From contig JADPYG010000088.1 of NCBI GenBank assembly GCA_017654735.1, positions 1,302,001-1,366,000 of the forward strand: a DNA stretch of 64,000 nucleotides, in the 5' to 3' direction. Below the pieces are notes generated by a model. The model saw only the letters and a list, made by a program, of their open reading frames with translations. It was not told the DNA's origin and did no database searches. The stretch's first letter is position 1; each line of letters opens with the position of its first letter. Made by a program: the position numbers and the translations under genes. Of this stretch, positions 10,992 through 25,363 are shown in pieces. Source of the DNA: Vishniacozyma victoriae (lineage: Eukaryota > Basidiomycota > Tremellomycetes > Tremellales > Bulleribasidiaceae).

Positions 10992-12373
10992 CTACCACTC
11001 ACGGACCTCCTCGAATCTCCTACTTTTCCCTTTCCTCCTCCAGTCTCCCTCCCCACTACCCTCTTCAACAGGTACTTCAGCCCCTTTAGCCCCTAGACCA
11101 CGTTTCTCAACTCTCATCTTCACTTCCACAGCCTCACTCCTGCCATCTCTATCTTTACCCAGTCCTGAACCTGGAGCCCAGCCCTGTGCAGCCATCATAT
11201 TTTGTGCGAAACTCGATACTGGCTCTGGTCTCGGAGCGGTTCTTGCAGGTTGTTCGACTGCGTGGGCTTTTGTGGCGCGTGGTGGGGATTTAGGATGTAG
11301 TCGACGCCTTATTGCTGATCTATCGAGATATTCTCTCTTTCCCTCATCCTTTTCAGTCGGATGTCGATTCAACAAAGAATCTTTCAGAGCGGCCATCTCC
11401 CTCTTTCGTTTAACTTCTTTATTCTCCCTCTTTTCTGAACTGTTCATGGCGTACCCGTTGCTTTCCTGTGCTGGTGCTTGAGTTGCGGTAACAGGGGGAT
11501 CACCGGTATCAATGGGAATCTCATTGGAGCGACCTAGTTGACATTCGTCACATGGCCATTGTTCGTGATTGTGGATTTCGAATGTCGTCTGGCCTAAGGA
11601 TAAAGTTGAGAGGTGTGTGAGTGGAAAAGGCAGGGATGAGGTCTTCGGAGTGGATAGGCGATGCCTTGATCCTGTTCTCGGTTCACCCGGTTTCCCTACG
11701 AATGTACCATGTGTCGATCCTTCTTGTCAGCATTCGAATTTTGTGTCGTAGGCTTGTACATACCGAGATCAACGACCCACCATCCCTCCTCCCCATCCCC
11801 ACCTGATCCCCAGTAAATGACAGCATGCGATTTACTAACTTCCATCTCCTTGACCCTCACCCGTGGGTGACCGCCCTTTTCACATCTATCCCTACCCAGC
11901 TGAATCCCTCCTTCGCGGGTATCGATAATCGCCACATGACCCTCCGTGAGGGATGGGGATGAAAGGACTACTAATCGTAGTAAATGATTTGGAGTTTCGG
12001 CTGGTGGAGAAGGTGACGCCGTAGGGTATGGGTTTGCGTATGCTGGATGTTTATCTGTGAATTCGGCTCTTGAACTTGGATTTGAACATGATGAAACCTT
12101 TCCCTTGGGTTTGGATTTCGACTTGAGAGCTCGATCCAATTCTTCAGGCTCCATCAACCCACCCCATCCTACATCATCTTCAATCTCTCCATCTTCCTTA
12201 TCCCCTCCCTCAGCTGCTGTGGGTGCGGTGGTGGTGCTAGAGCTAGCAAGAGACGAGGCGGGGAGGTAATGCCATCCACCCTCAGCGTCTGTGTAGGCAC
12301 AAGACCCGAGTTCGGGCGAATAGTATAGAGAATGGGTTGGATCCCACATCCATGTTGGTATTTGGGCTGACAT
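10992..12373 (-). CDS. FHA and G-patch domain protein (AGGF1-like)
   Basis: Probable nuclear RNA-processing protein; human AGGF1 has the same order of domains. The N-terminus has an aromatic motif typical of OCRE repeats (WMWDPTHSLYYSPELG). After an acidic, serine-rich linker comes an FHA domain with GIQLGRDRC, the conserved EVSKSHAVIYW and, across an intron, STHGTFVGKPGEP; the Arg and Ser/His residues that read phosphothreonine are present. A small CxxC-containing stretch follows (WPCDECQLGRS). The C-terminal G-patch is AQGWAPGSGLGKDRDG followed by KRGLGAKG. Start chosen at 12373 (MSAQIPTW); an upstream in-frame Met at 12463 is possible but adds a low-complexity extension. Confidence 0.85.
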
Positions 12374-13127
12374 TTCTGGTGGAAAGACTGTGGTGGTCAG
12401 ACATTGTTGCTGATGATGTGGGTACGAACGACGATTCGACTTGAGGCTGAGGGTGAAGTACAAAAGAGAGAGAAGGGACTTGATTTCAGCCGAGATGAGG
12501 CTGAGGCGCGATTACTCCATTCATGTCAGAAATATCAAGACACAGCGTTGACAACCGTCGGCAGGTTCATTGACAGCCCCAAGCTCTACACATTGATCAT
12601 AGAGCTATATGCATTATACCAGCTCTGCATAGAATGGACGCATGGTTCACTCTTGAATAGGCTCGCGAGTAGTGGTTACGTAGCTACGCGGGGTACCCTC
12701 AAATTACCCCGAACCCATATAAAGTTTAAGGGTAGACTCATGCTGCTCTCTCGCCCCCTTACTGATATTTGTGTATATTCAGGTCCGGTCGGATAAAGGG
12801 ACCATCAATCCCCCTTGACCCTGAACCCACACATTCAAGGTGGATGTTCAGTAGGTATCCACTGCTTACCATCTTGACTTACCCCACCATACTCGTACTC
12901 GTATTCCTGCTTGCTGCTCATATAAGTAGCAGCTAAATTCTGCGACTACCCGCACACGAATCATTGCAAGAAGCACTGGTTAGTCAGCATTGAAAGCAGC
13001 CATAAATACTCCGAAATTCAATCACCACATCGGCCCGGACGATCCGCGCGGCCTACTACCCCAACCTTCACCTTTCGATCGACCTTGCCTCTGTATCTGA
13101 TCTACCCCGCATCCATCCCCATTTAGG
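12374..13127. other. divergent promoter region of the FHA gene and the deubiquitinase gene
   Basis: No gene seen. It contains an AT-rich ATATAAAG element near 12718 and pyrimidine-rich stretches near 13060-13125 just before the deubiquitinase start, as expected for a transcript leader. An open frame at 12404-12796 has no family resemblance. Confidence 0.5.
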
Positions 13128-16003
13128 ATGTCACGACTACGCCGAGCATTCACTTCTGAAAAGAAACCAACAGTACCCGAAACGCCTTACAAACCGCCTC
13201 TTACTGCCGCGCAGCAAGCCAACGCATCATACTGGGACGCCGTTGAGGAGGAACATGCCATCGGCACCGATTCAGTGATCAAGGGGAAAGGACGTGAGAT
13301 TGAGAGATTATGGGGATTAGAGAATTTCGGAAATACATGTTATTGTAATTCGGTCCTACAGGCTTTATACGCTTGTGAACCGTTTAAGCATTTCATTCAG
13401 AGTTATCCGAGTATTCCACCACCCGTATCGCCTCTTGGACCGAATGCTGGATCGGAATTGTTCAAGCCTCTCCCGGCAGAGAAACAGGTTTCGATGACCA
13501 ATTTCAGTAATTCTTTGGGGAACGGTCCATCGAGTCCAGTCGCTGTCAAGGGGAACCCATTTGATAATCCTCAATTGACTTCACCATCCTCAAAACAACC
13601 CCCGACACCTGGAGGTAAAGAAAAGAGAGGATGGGGTGGATTGGGGAGAAGGCAATCGAACTCTCAAGGCCATGGAATGTCGAGCTCGCCTTCGCAGCTG
13701 GAAATCCCACCTACTCCATCGGTCTCCGCTCCTTCACCTAGTGCAGCTGCTAAACTCGATATACCCATCATCGTGCCCGACCCAAACCAGCCTGCTCCGA
13801 CCGTCTTCGAGACCATCCAAACCTTGTTCCATCACTTGACGACATCCCCTCCTCACCAACCTATTTCCGTCAAGAAACCGCAAGACGCAAACTCGGGGTC
13901 TGCCCAGACCGCATCATTGCTGCCAGTGGACGGCGCCAACGGAATTCCAACTCCATCACTAGGTCCCAGTCCAAATGGCGGTGCACCTCAGGGTCCACCA
14001 CTCTTAGCCTCGCTTCCACCTCCATCGGCCCCAAGGGCAGGAGGACCATATGCCGCTGGATCCCTTGGACGTGGTGTTGTCAGGCCCGAAGATCTGCTCA
14101 AGACAGTCAAGAAAGAGAATGAGATGTTTAGGGGTATGAGTCAGCAGGACGCCCACGAGTTCCTTGGTTGGTTGTTGAATAGGGTGGCTGAGGAGGTCGA
14201 GTTGCTTGATAAAGGTCTCAGGGCAAATGGAAAGGAAGTGACGGAAGCCAAGGGGAATGGAAAGACCTTTGTCCAGAACCTCTTCGAGGGTGTCTTGACC
14301 AACGAGACTCGATGCTTGAGTTGCGAAACTGTAAGTCTTTCACCGACTGACTCGGTCTGAGATGAGCTGACAGCAGACATCATCTCGAGACGAGCTTTTC
14401 TTGGATCTGTCGATCGATATCGAACAACATACATCAGTCACATCTTGTCTCCGACAATTCTCTGCGAGCGAAATGTTGTGCCAGAAGAACAAATTCTTCT
14501 GCGATTCATGCTGTGGTCTCCAAGAGGCCGAAAAGAGGTCAGTCCCTTTAGCCTGTCTGTAACGAAGCTGATGATCAGGATGAAAATCAAGCGACTACCC
14601 AACGTCCTCGCCCTTCACTTGAAGAGGTTCAAGTATCAGGAGAACCTTGGGAGGTATACTAAATTGTTCTACCGGGTTCCATTCCCTACTCAGCTCAAAC
14701 TTCCGAACACCAGCGACGACGTCGAGAACCCCGATAGGCTTTACGAGCTTTTCGCAGTAGTGGTTCATATTGGAAAGTACGTCATGATCCGCTCTATTCT
14801 ACATTCAAGCTGACAAGTAGTGGCCCTCATCACGGACATTACGTCGCTATGGTCCGATCAGCAGGTCGATGGGTCATGTGCGACGACGAGAACATTGAGC
14901 CGATCGACGAAAAAGACATTTTCAGATACTTCGGTGATTACCCCTCTGGAGCGGGTTATGTCTTGTTTTACCAAGCTGTTGATCTCGATCTGCGGGATTT
15001 GGGAATGAAGAATCCGCCAACCCCCACTTCGTCTGCTGCTCCAACGGCTACTGCCATGCCTGCGGCTGCTCCTACTACTACGACAGAGCCAGCTGTGGCG
15101 GCACCAATCGCCTTAGCACCTGTCGTTTCGAATGGTGTGCCGAATCTGATGGACGTGGAGGAAGAACACGAACACGAGGATACACCCATGCAATCCCCTA
15201 CGAGGCAGGTCGATAATCCAATCTCACCCACTACCAAGCCGATGTCGACTCCGATAGCAGCAGTCGCGCGACCAGATGTGATCACGCCTACCCCTGCGGT
15301 CAATGGCTCTGGATCAAGGTCCGCTTCTGTCGACCGGAGCGTGGATCGTCAAATCGGATTTGCACCTTCTACGCCATCTGCCCCTTCGCCAAAGATCGAG
15401 GTACCCAAATCCACCCCTATCGATGCTCAGAAACCTAAAAAGATCCCTCCACCCCCTCCTAGATCTCGTTCGGCATCGCAGAACTTCCTGACTTCGCCTA
15501 CTTCGCCTAAACCACCTCCTCCTGCTCCTTCGACTAATGCTGCCAGGGCAACTCCTCCCCCCGCCCCTGCACCCGCTCCAACCTCTGTCCCAACGATCAA
15601 TACCCCAGCACCGGCACCAGTTACTGCCAACGCGACTGCACCCACACCACCACGAGTGATTTCCAATTCCACCATCAATCCCTCACCGAACGTCATGGCC
15701 TCATCCATGATATCCAACTACTCTCAGTCGTCATCCAACTCGTCCGCCCCACCACCTTCCAACGCTAGCGCAGGCGCTCCTACCTCATACACCACCCAAT
15801 CATCTCTAGGTAGGAAACCATCTACCTCTGGTCGGGACCGAAATGTGTCTACCTCATCCAACACTTCTGGTAACGGTGGTAAATTGAGTAGGAGATTGAG
15901 TGGAATGAGTTTCAAGATGGGTTTCGGAAAGAAGAAGGATAAAGAGAATGGAATCGAGGAAGAGGATAATAAGAAGACAGAGAGGAAGGGTCTATTGGGT
16001 TAG
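13128..16003 (+). CDS. ubiquitin C-terminal hydrolase of the USP12/USP46 type (yeast Ubp9/Ubp13, Aspergillus CreB)
   Basis: Cysteine protease that removes ubiquitin. Four exons (13128-14330, 14377-14537, 14579-14776, 14821-16003) give 914 residues. Catalytic Cys71 lies in [23 protein letters not shown] follows near residue 339; the zinc-binding cysteines are in RCLSCET and FFCDSCC; the His box is [11 protein letters not shown] with the Asp/Asn partner in CDDENIEPI. An insertion of about 230 residues, rich in Pro and Ser, splits the domain between the Cys box and QDAHEFL. A C-terminal tail of about 300 residues is Pro/Ala/Ser/Thr-rich and ends in a basic and acidic stretch. Family members normally need WD40 partners (UAF1/CreC type), which are not in this window. 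CreB acts in carbon catabolite control in Aspergillus; whether this one does is unknown. Confidence 0.92.
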
Positions 16004-16455
16004 GTTCGTGTTGTGTTCTAAGTCTTGCTTTGTATTGTTTCAAGGAAAGTTGTCTTGGTTGTGATTTGACAAGGTCGGTGGTCATAAAAAAGTAATAGGA
16101 TATGATACGATATATGCACTAGTCATACTCTCTAAATGTCGACTGTACTACAATGCCAAGAAAAAGAAATCAACCGCCACTTCTACAGAACGCGTCCGAG
16201 CTCAGTTAGTTACATGACGTTGATCACTCCCTTCCTTGTACCTGTTTGAACACTCTACTCGGTACACTGCTTCTCTACCTCTTATACTCATTGTTACAGT
16301 AGTGGTAGGTCTAGTCAGTGGTTCGATAATCGCGACTACTGCTCCCCTTGTTACCCCATTATACGACGCAGAACGACACTTGACGACTCGACGACTTGAC
16401 GACTCGGTGTCAACGACACATCAACGACAGCACGGACACGGGAACGCTATTCATA
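16004..16455 (+). other. intergenic and leader region of the GCK-III kinase gene
   Basis: No gene seen. The part before the kinase start carries imperfect repeats of TTGACGACTCG (16380-16407). Confidence 0.5.
16380..16407 (+). repeat. short imperfect direct repeat TTGACGACTCG in the kinase leader
   Basis: The unit TTGACGACTCG appears twice with a GACGAC spacer, about 50-75 bp before the kinase start codon. It is probably part of the 5' untranslated region. Confidence 0.6.
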
Positions 16456-18805
<2,350 letters not shown>

Positions 18806-18982
18806 GGTAGGTGTGCATAGGTGATGGCATGTTGATAAGTATGTATGTCTGTATGTTCGGGTGTGACAGAGAGAGGCAAATCACGGTCCGAAGTTGGCTT
18901 GATATATCCGCGATGGAAAATAAGCGAGTCCTAACTGGTCGACTCGTATTGCTTCCTTTATCTTATCACACTACACCCAAAT

Positions 18983-19964
18983 ATGTCAAGTATAGCATCC
19001 TCCTCTCGATCGGTCCTCCGATCTCTACCTAGGAGTACGGGAATATGTGCTCGACAAGCATACCGGCCGGTCACACTACCGCTCCGCACTTCGATCCCTT
19101 TATCATTATCCCAAACCCGATCATTCTTCTCTTTAAATGATATCACCAAATTGGCTAGTAGTCTCACTGGATCCGATAATGGAGATGGAACGGAAAGTAG
19201 GGGTGTAGAATCAGATGGCGAATTCCAAAAGTTCCACGCAAGGAAGATCTTACCGTATGTCCCCCTCTTCATTTTATGAGTTAAGTGCTCATTAAATAGA
19301 TATTCCCAATCACAATTATATTCACTAGTATCCGACGTACCATCTTATTCATCTTTTATCCCATTCTGCCAATCATCAAGGGTATTAGCTGGAAAATCAG
19401 GTGATAAAGATAAAAATGGAGAGAGGAGAAGTATAGATTGGAGTCCGGATGATAAACCTTTTGATTTGGAGGCTGAGTTGATGGTTGGTTTTGGAGGGTT
19501 GGAGGAGGTTTATACTTCCAGAGTTATCGGCAAGCCTTTTGAGAGTGTTACCGTAAGCTTATACCTTGTATGACAAAAGGATGAGCCAGCTGATTACATA
19601 GGCTACGGCAGCTAAACAATCTCCTCTGTTCAAATCACTCAAAACTACTTGTATGTCATCCACCCCCTTGCCCTGCCCATAGGAGTGGAGCTGATAAACA
19701 GGGTCATTTTCCCCAGCGTCGCCCCTCTCTCCTCACGCCTCCGCTTCTCTACCTCCTTCAGAAGATACACCTCGCCAGCCAAATCTAGTAGACGAAGCCT
19801 CACCCAAAGAAGGTCCTACCCTCCTAACGATCGATTTAGCGTTTTCATTCGCAAACCCCCTACATCGGATTGCGTCGCAGGCGGTGTTGCCAAAGGTTGC
19901 CGATAAGATGGTCGAGGCTTTTGAACAGAGGTGTGTAGAGGTTTATGGACGTGGGAGTGCTTAG
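18983..19964 (+). CDS. COQ10: coenzyme Q-binding protein COQ10 (START-like domain)
   Basis: Mitochondrial lipid-binding protein that delivers or positions ubiquinone for respiration and for its own synthesis. The N-terminus is rich in Arg and Ser without acidic residues, a typical matrix-targeting leader (first 45 residues), followed by RSFFSL. The family signature is YSQSQLYSLVSDVPSYSSFIPFCQSS, here split across an intron after ARKILP. Next come LMVGFGGLEEVYTSRV, the typical substrate-cavity segment, and the C-terminal helix ASQAVLPKVADKMVEAFEQR. A Ser/Pro-rich insertion with acidic residues before LLTIDLAFSFANPLH is longer than in yeast. Stop at 19962-19964. Confidence 0.92.
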
Positions 19965-20294
19965 TCTGTCGGAGGCCGGGCCGAGGATGATGTGATGCTT
20001 CCTCTGGGGCGAAGTGGACCGGATGGCTGGTTTTGAATACCTATTCGGTTTCTGTCTGGATGCAACCATTCATGATGTACTGCTCCGGAGGATGCTCCCT
20101 CACTGCTATTGAACGTGAGGTGCAGGTCGTCACTTGCTAATTGGAGGCTGCGACAATGGTTCTGTCGTCTGACCTTTCATCGCTTTGGACACACGCTGCA
20201 TCACATCTGATTTGAACCACAGATGCATTCAGAGTAGGCGAGGTTTATGGAACAACATATATTCGAGCTAAAAGACCAAGAACATTGAATCCCA
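19965..20294. other. convergent intergenic region, no gene seen
   Basis: Lies between the ends of COQ10 and the aldolase gene. Only short open frames without resemblance. Confidence 0.5.
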
Positions 20295-21402
20295 CTAAAG
20301 CGACTTCTCAACCTTCATAAGCTTCAAAACCGCCTCATCCTTCTCCAAAGCAGCTCCCTTCTCCGCCGAGAAATCCAACAATGGCCTCCTGACTCGTCCA
20401 TTGGTATATCCCTCGTGTTTGTTCAACCACCATTTCGTGCCCGAAATACCGGCTTTAGCAAACGAGTCGTCTGCGCCAGCTACCAAGTCCTGTAGCTCGA
20501 TAGCCTTTCTTAGATCGGCGAATGATTCCGTCTCCTTTGCTCTCAAGCTCAATTCGAGTAGGTGGACTAGGGATTTAGGGTAAATGTTACCCAAACCCAT
20601 GATTGCTCCATGTGCCCTTCCGCCAGCTACGGTAGGAGCGAGGAAATCGGCGAAACCACCTAGAGTAACAAACTCGGGGGCGACCTTTGATTTTCGTGGG
20701 TATTGCTTGAATTCTTCGGTGGCTGTAGCAGCGGTAATCCGAGTGAGTTTACCAACAGCTCCACAAGTGAGTTTAACACCGCAGATGTTGTCTGATTCTC
20801 GTGCGAGCTCAGAGATGGTCTGGGAGTCGAGGTCGATACCACCTGATGCAGCTGGGAAGTTGTAGATCATGATAGGGATAGGGGAGGCGGAAGCGACATC
20901 GAGGAAGAATTGCTTGAGTGCTGGTTTGGGGAGACCGAAGGAATAGTATCCGGGGGCAATGACAATGGCAACGTCGGCTCCTGATTCGGCAGCTTTCTTG
21001 CAGAGAGTAATGGTATCTCGTGTGTTGTTTGCTCCGCTACCTGTCAGCTCTTCTCTGATCAGATGAGAAGGTAGACTTACGTTCCGGCAATGATGACAGT
21101 CTCGGAGAGACCAGCTTCATCAAGCGCTTCTCGAGCAGCTTTGAAAAGGACAACTCGTTCTTGATGGGTCAAGTGGAAAGCTTCTCCCATTGATCCACAG
21201 ACTACAGGCTGCATACCAATCTTGGCTAGCTTGACCACATGTTCCTGGAATGTCTTGACATCTTTACATCAGCGCGACTCATGACATAAGAGGAGAGCAA
21301 CATACCGAGTTCCTCGGAATCATCAAAGAAGGTAGGAATAGGAGCCCAGACCCCAGCTTTGAGGACTCTGCCAGAAGTACCGTTGGTGCCGTTTACAGTC
21401 AT
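20295..21402 (-). CDS. DHDPS-family aldolase (2-keto-3-deoxy-L-galactonate or 4-hydroxy-2-oxoglutarate aldolase type)
   Basis: Class I aldolase of the dihydrodipicolinate synthase / N-acetylneuraminate lyase family, about 320 residues in three exons. Seen: substrate carboxylate loop CGSMGEAFHLT (family GTTGE), catalytic Tyr in MIYNFPAASGG, Schiff-base Lys in CGVKLTCGAVGKLTRI and the later GGFADFLAPTVAGGRAHGAI. Fungi do not make lysine through DHDPS, so a catabolic aldolase is more likely. The resemblance to Aspergillus GaaC, the last-but-one step of D-galacturonate breakdown, and to HOGA1 suggests either a pectin-sugar or hydroxyproline role. No other pathway gene is nearby, so the substrate is open. 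Start at 21402 (MTVNGTNGTSG). Confidence 0.85.
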
Positions 21403-21700
21403 TTTGTTGAGATGGATTTGGGACGTAAGATAGAGTGTTGGGATATGCAAGAGAGGTGGATAGGGAGGATTACGAGGGAAATAGATATACTCGGGGGAAA
21501 AGACTAGGTTCGCGATTCTTCCGGGCCGGGCTCGGTCCGTCGGCCGGCCGGTCCTTTTACGCGGGGCCTTAGAAGCCACCGGCGCGTCGTGCGCCGTATG
21601 TATCGCATGGTCTGGTCTGGATCTTGGTGCAGAAGTCCAAGTCGGAGACTGAGTAGTATACATGTGAGAAATACAATCAAACGACTAATGGAATGAGAAC

Positions 21701-24700
21701 CTAGAAATACCTGACACCTGAACCATGCTCCATTCTCTTCCTAGTAATCACCTCTGCTAGCGCAGCTGATGCTCCACCGACATTAACCCGATTTGCACTA
21801 CCCACCACAGGTCCCGCTGCAAAGTACTCAACAGAGGAACTCGCAGGTGAAGCAATAGGCAATCGTCTTTCTTCGTTCCTATCGTCGTATGGATCCTCCT
21901 GGTCCCAATCAAGGTAATCGACTGAATCGCGTTCGTACACGTGTGACTTTGTAGGGAGCGGGGGATGGACGGTGGTCCGTGGTAATTGACCTCCTTCATT
22001 CAAAGTAGGTGCTCGAGATAATGGCCTTGGGTAGATCGGATGAGAAGCTGGATGAGGCGGATATTCGCGTGCTGAATGATTCTGATCATCGAATGGATTT
22101 GTGAATCGTCCTTGAGGTTGAGAGTAGTTCACTGTCCACTGCCCATTCTTTGGCCAGTCGCCTTGGGGAGTAGTAGCACTAGGAACTTGGCTAGCTCCGA
22201 ATGACTGGTCTGTCTTCTGACTTCCATTCCTGTCGAGGGCAGCACCGTGTTTCTGCCCTCTTGTCGGGAAGAGTGATTTCAAACCACCATAGAACCTGTT
22301 TACCCAGAATGGAGGTGGACTTTCGAGATTATCGTCAAGTTGTCGCTTTTCGTTGTGATTACTAAGATCGGTGTAATTCTCGGATGTCTCGCCCTTTTCG
22401 ACTAGGCGATCATGACCATCGTTTGAAGCGCCTCGACCTGTCATTTTGAGGAAAGCTTGACCGGGAGCTACTAAGGACGTGATACTTCCTCCAAAAGTAC
22501 CTTTACGGGGTCCGAATGGTCTCCTAGTATCGCCAGACGAGTTTCGGGCGTAATCGAAGAACGAGGTGGAAGTACGATTCCCTCGAGGTGATTTGCCGGG
22601 AGTATGTTCAGGTTCGATGATCTGAGGTACTTCGCCTGTTGGAGTGATACCTCTAAATTCTTTCTCGGCGTAATTGTCGTATATCGGATGTTCATCGTTT
22701 CCCCATGGCCATTTCCTTCCTTTCCCATCGTCGTCTTCAGGCGTGGTTCCTCTCCATGAATGATAGCGATCTTTTCCTCCCGAATGCCATAATACCACCA
22801 ACAGACCGATGAGGGCGACTCCCAACCAGACTCCCAACATGATGGCATAAAAGTTCCTCTCCCATACTAGTGCTTGTTCAAAGTGAGAGATGAGTTTGCC
22901 AACAACCCCTTGATCGTCATCTGTATCGGACGTTCCTACAGCGGCTGCAGCTATGGGTGTTGCCATTTCAGCCATTGATTCGTCTGATAGCATCAGGATA
23001 TTGGTCGGGACGGTGGGGAGGGTGACTCGGGCGTGGATTGATAGCCAGTTGAGAGCTGCTTGGAGATTATCGACTTTGGAACCGAGGATACAGTACAGGA
23101 AAGTATTCATTGGGTTGAAAAGGATGGTACCGCCGAAAGTCATGTTGAGTGCTATACATCAGCACCACCCAAGTGACAGGAAGGATATACGTACCACTTT
23201 CCACACCGTCATAGAATTCACCAACAGTCTCGTTCAGAGTAATTGCAGTAGTATTGATCCACTTGCCAAATAATTCATCGTCGATCCTCTGTTGATGCCT
23301 TGCAATAGCTGCGTTGAAATCTCGAGCGTAATCTGCACTAGTATCTGCAGCCATGGCGTTCATCTTGGCTGCCAAGCTGGAACTGGTTGCTGCGACTGTT
23401 GAATTTGCGTTGGCTCTGGCGTGGTCTTTGATAGCGTTAAGGGCGATTATTTGGAATTGTAACATCAAGAAACCGAGGAGGGCGACGAATAGTAAAGCCA
23501 GGCAAGTCGGGTGAGAAAGATAAGCCACTGGTCATCAGCTCTAGTGTATACAATTAAGAGGTAGTGACTCACTATACCACCTCAGATTCATCCTTGTTCT
23601 AGGCTTGGGTGCAACTCGCTGCAGGACCATACTTCCATACCTTTCGAGCACTGGGTTCTCGACGATCGCAACCATTTGATAAACATCTACATTCTTCTCC
23701 CTTTCCCATTCCCGTTCAATCTCCTCGGCAGCAAGTCTCATAGTCCTATATCGCCTCCACTCCCAAATACACAATACAGCCCAACAAATGAATAAAGCCA
23801 AAAACATCAATCCGATTGCTACGCTTGACATGTGATGGAGGGCTTTAGCAGTATCGTCGATAATACTAGTATCGAGGTCTGAGCAGAGTTCATTTGTCAT
23901 GTCGTCGGCATATTGTGCGGATAATGATGAGAGGGAGGGAGTGGGGAGGATGGAAGCGTTCAAGCTGGCTGCTAATTCGAGACGGGTTTCGTTAATTTCA
24001 AGCTTGAGTTTGTCAAAGGGGATAGCGAGGACTTGGGCCATTTTGTCCTTGAGCTCCGTGAGGGATGGGATGGTTTGATTCAGTCGGACTAGAGAGTCTT
24101 CGAAGTTTGTTGGGATTTGAACGTTTTCGAGGGCGGATAGGGAGAAGATTGTGATTTCGGGAATGGAGAAGTCGGAGTTGAATAGGTTCTGACTGTCAGT
24201 GATCGAGGCATGTGATAGTCGGGTGGGACTTACGTTGACTCGCTCCACGGTCGACCGGATGAATCGATTGCTGGATGCTATATCGGTTTGGATACTATCT
24301 CGAATAGCACTGAGTGAAGTAGTGACTCCATCAGTGATCTATACGTCAGCGAGATACAGCATACAAGGTTGGCCTGACATACCGTTCTAACAGCCTCAAT
24401 CACGACTTCCAACGTCCCCCTAACAGCAAGCTCGATCGTACAAAGCAGTAGACTTCTATAGGTATCAATCATAAACTCCACCACCACATTGATGATAGTG
24501 ATAATATCCATCAATCCAGCTCCAACAGCTAAAATCATAGCCTGACTAGTCCTCAACATTTGTTCATTCGTCTTGATAGCGATATATCTCGGCATCATCT
24601 GTAAACTTGCCGCACCTTTTGCTAAACCCGCACAAGCGGATATTAACGAGTCACGGAGTGTATCGGCCATTGAAGCTGTTGAAGATCTGTTTTGAAGCAG

Positions 24701-25000
24701 GTGAGCGATCGTCAAGATTAGAGGTAGTAATGCAGGGGATAGCGTGGCGAGGAGTAGTCGAGGGGCGAGAGTGAGGTATGGGCGGAGTGGTGTTGACGAG
24801 GCATGAGTCTTGGATCGCGTGGGTGATGCCAGCCCCGGGAGATTGTTTGGCGGTGGGAACGGAGTATGGGGTGTTGGAGGAAGAGTTGAGGTCGAGTGGT
24901 AGTGTTGAAAAGGTGGGCGAATAGCGGGTGATAGTGGGATCATATGATCTGGATTGACGGATCCGACCGGCGGAGGCGCCAGGTAATCTTGTCCTGGCAT
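21701..25000 (-). CDS. PRM1: plasma membrane fusion protein PRM1
   Basis: Multi-span membrane protein that acts at the contact zone of mating cells during plasma membrane fusion. Start at 25000 (MPGQDYLAPPPVG), cytosolic proline-rich leader, then hydrophobic segments in family order. These are near residue 85 (LLLATLSPALLPLILTIAHL), near residue 155 (MILAVGAGLMDIITIINVV), a large extracellular loop with several NxT/S sites, SVAIGLMFLALFICWAVLCI, CLALLFVALLGFLMLQFQII, a second extracellular loop with AANST, WINTT and TLNET sites, and finally FYAIMLGVWLGVALIGLLVV. The C-terminal tail of over 250 residues is hydrophilic and disordered. Four or more introns. The convergence of topology and loop lengths with known PRM1 proteins is the main evidence. 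Confidence 0.88.
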
Positions 25001-25363
25001 TGCAAGTAGTCTAGCGTATATGATCTGGGGTGAGTAGACGTGTTAATGAAAGATGTAGTATGTCAAGGAAGATACGCAGGTGGCTTGCCACTATATCATT
25101 GCAGCACAAAGAGCGCCTTGCCAACGTCTCTGCTCGTCTCATGTATTCCATAGCGTATTGTATACCCTCTGATGTTTTGAGATGTATGAACAATAGGCTA
25201 TACAGGTGAACAATGATAGAGTTGATCCCATCTGAAACGCTATACAAGGTGCCACACTGACGGATATTCGGAGATATCCGATACTCCGAGGGTGACGCGT
25301 TGAGTCTCCATGTCCACTCTATACACTTGAAGCTATAGCTATATATTATACACTATATACATC
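25001..25363. other. divergent promoter region between PRM1 and proteasome beta6
   Basis: No supported gene. A minus-strand open frame at 25011-25247 has no recognisable content and probably lies in the PRM1 leader. An AT-rich TATATATTATACACTATA-like stretch sits just before the proteasome gene start. Confidence 0.5.

Noticed and set aside
25011..25247. Minus-strand open frame as an N-terminal extension of PRM1
   Set aside because: No recognisable sequence, and the proline-rich PRM1 start at 25000 is a good N-terminus; no splice joins them convincingly.
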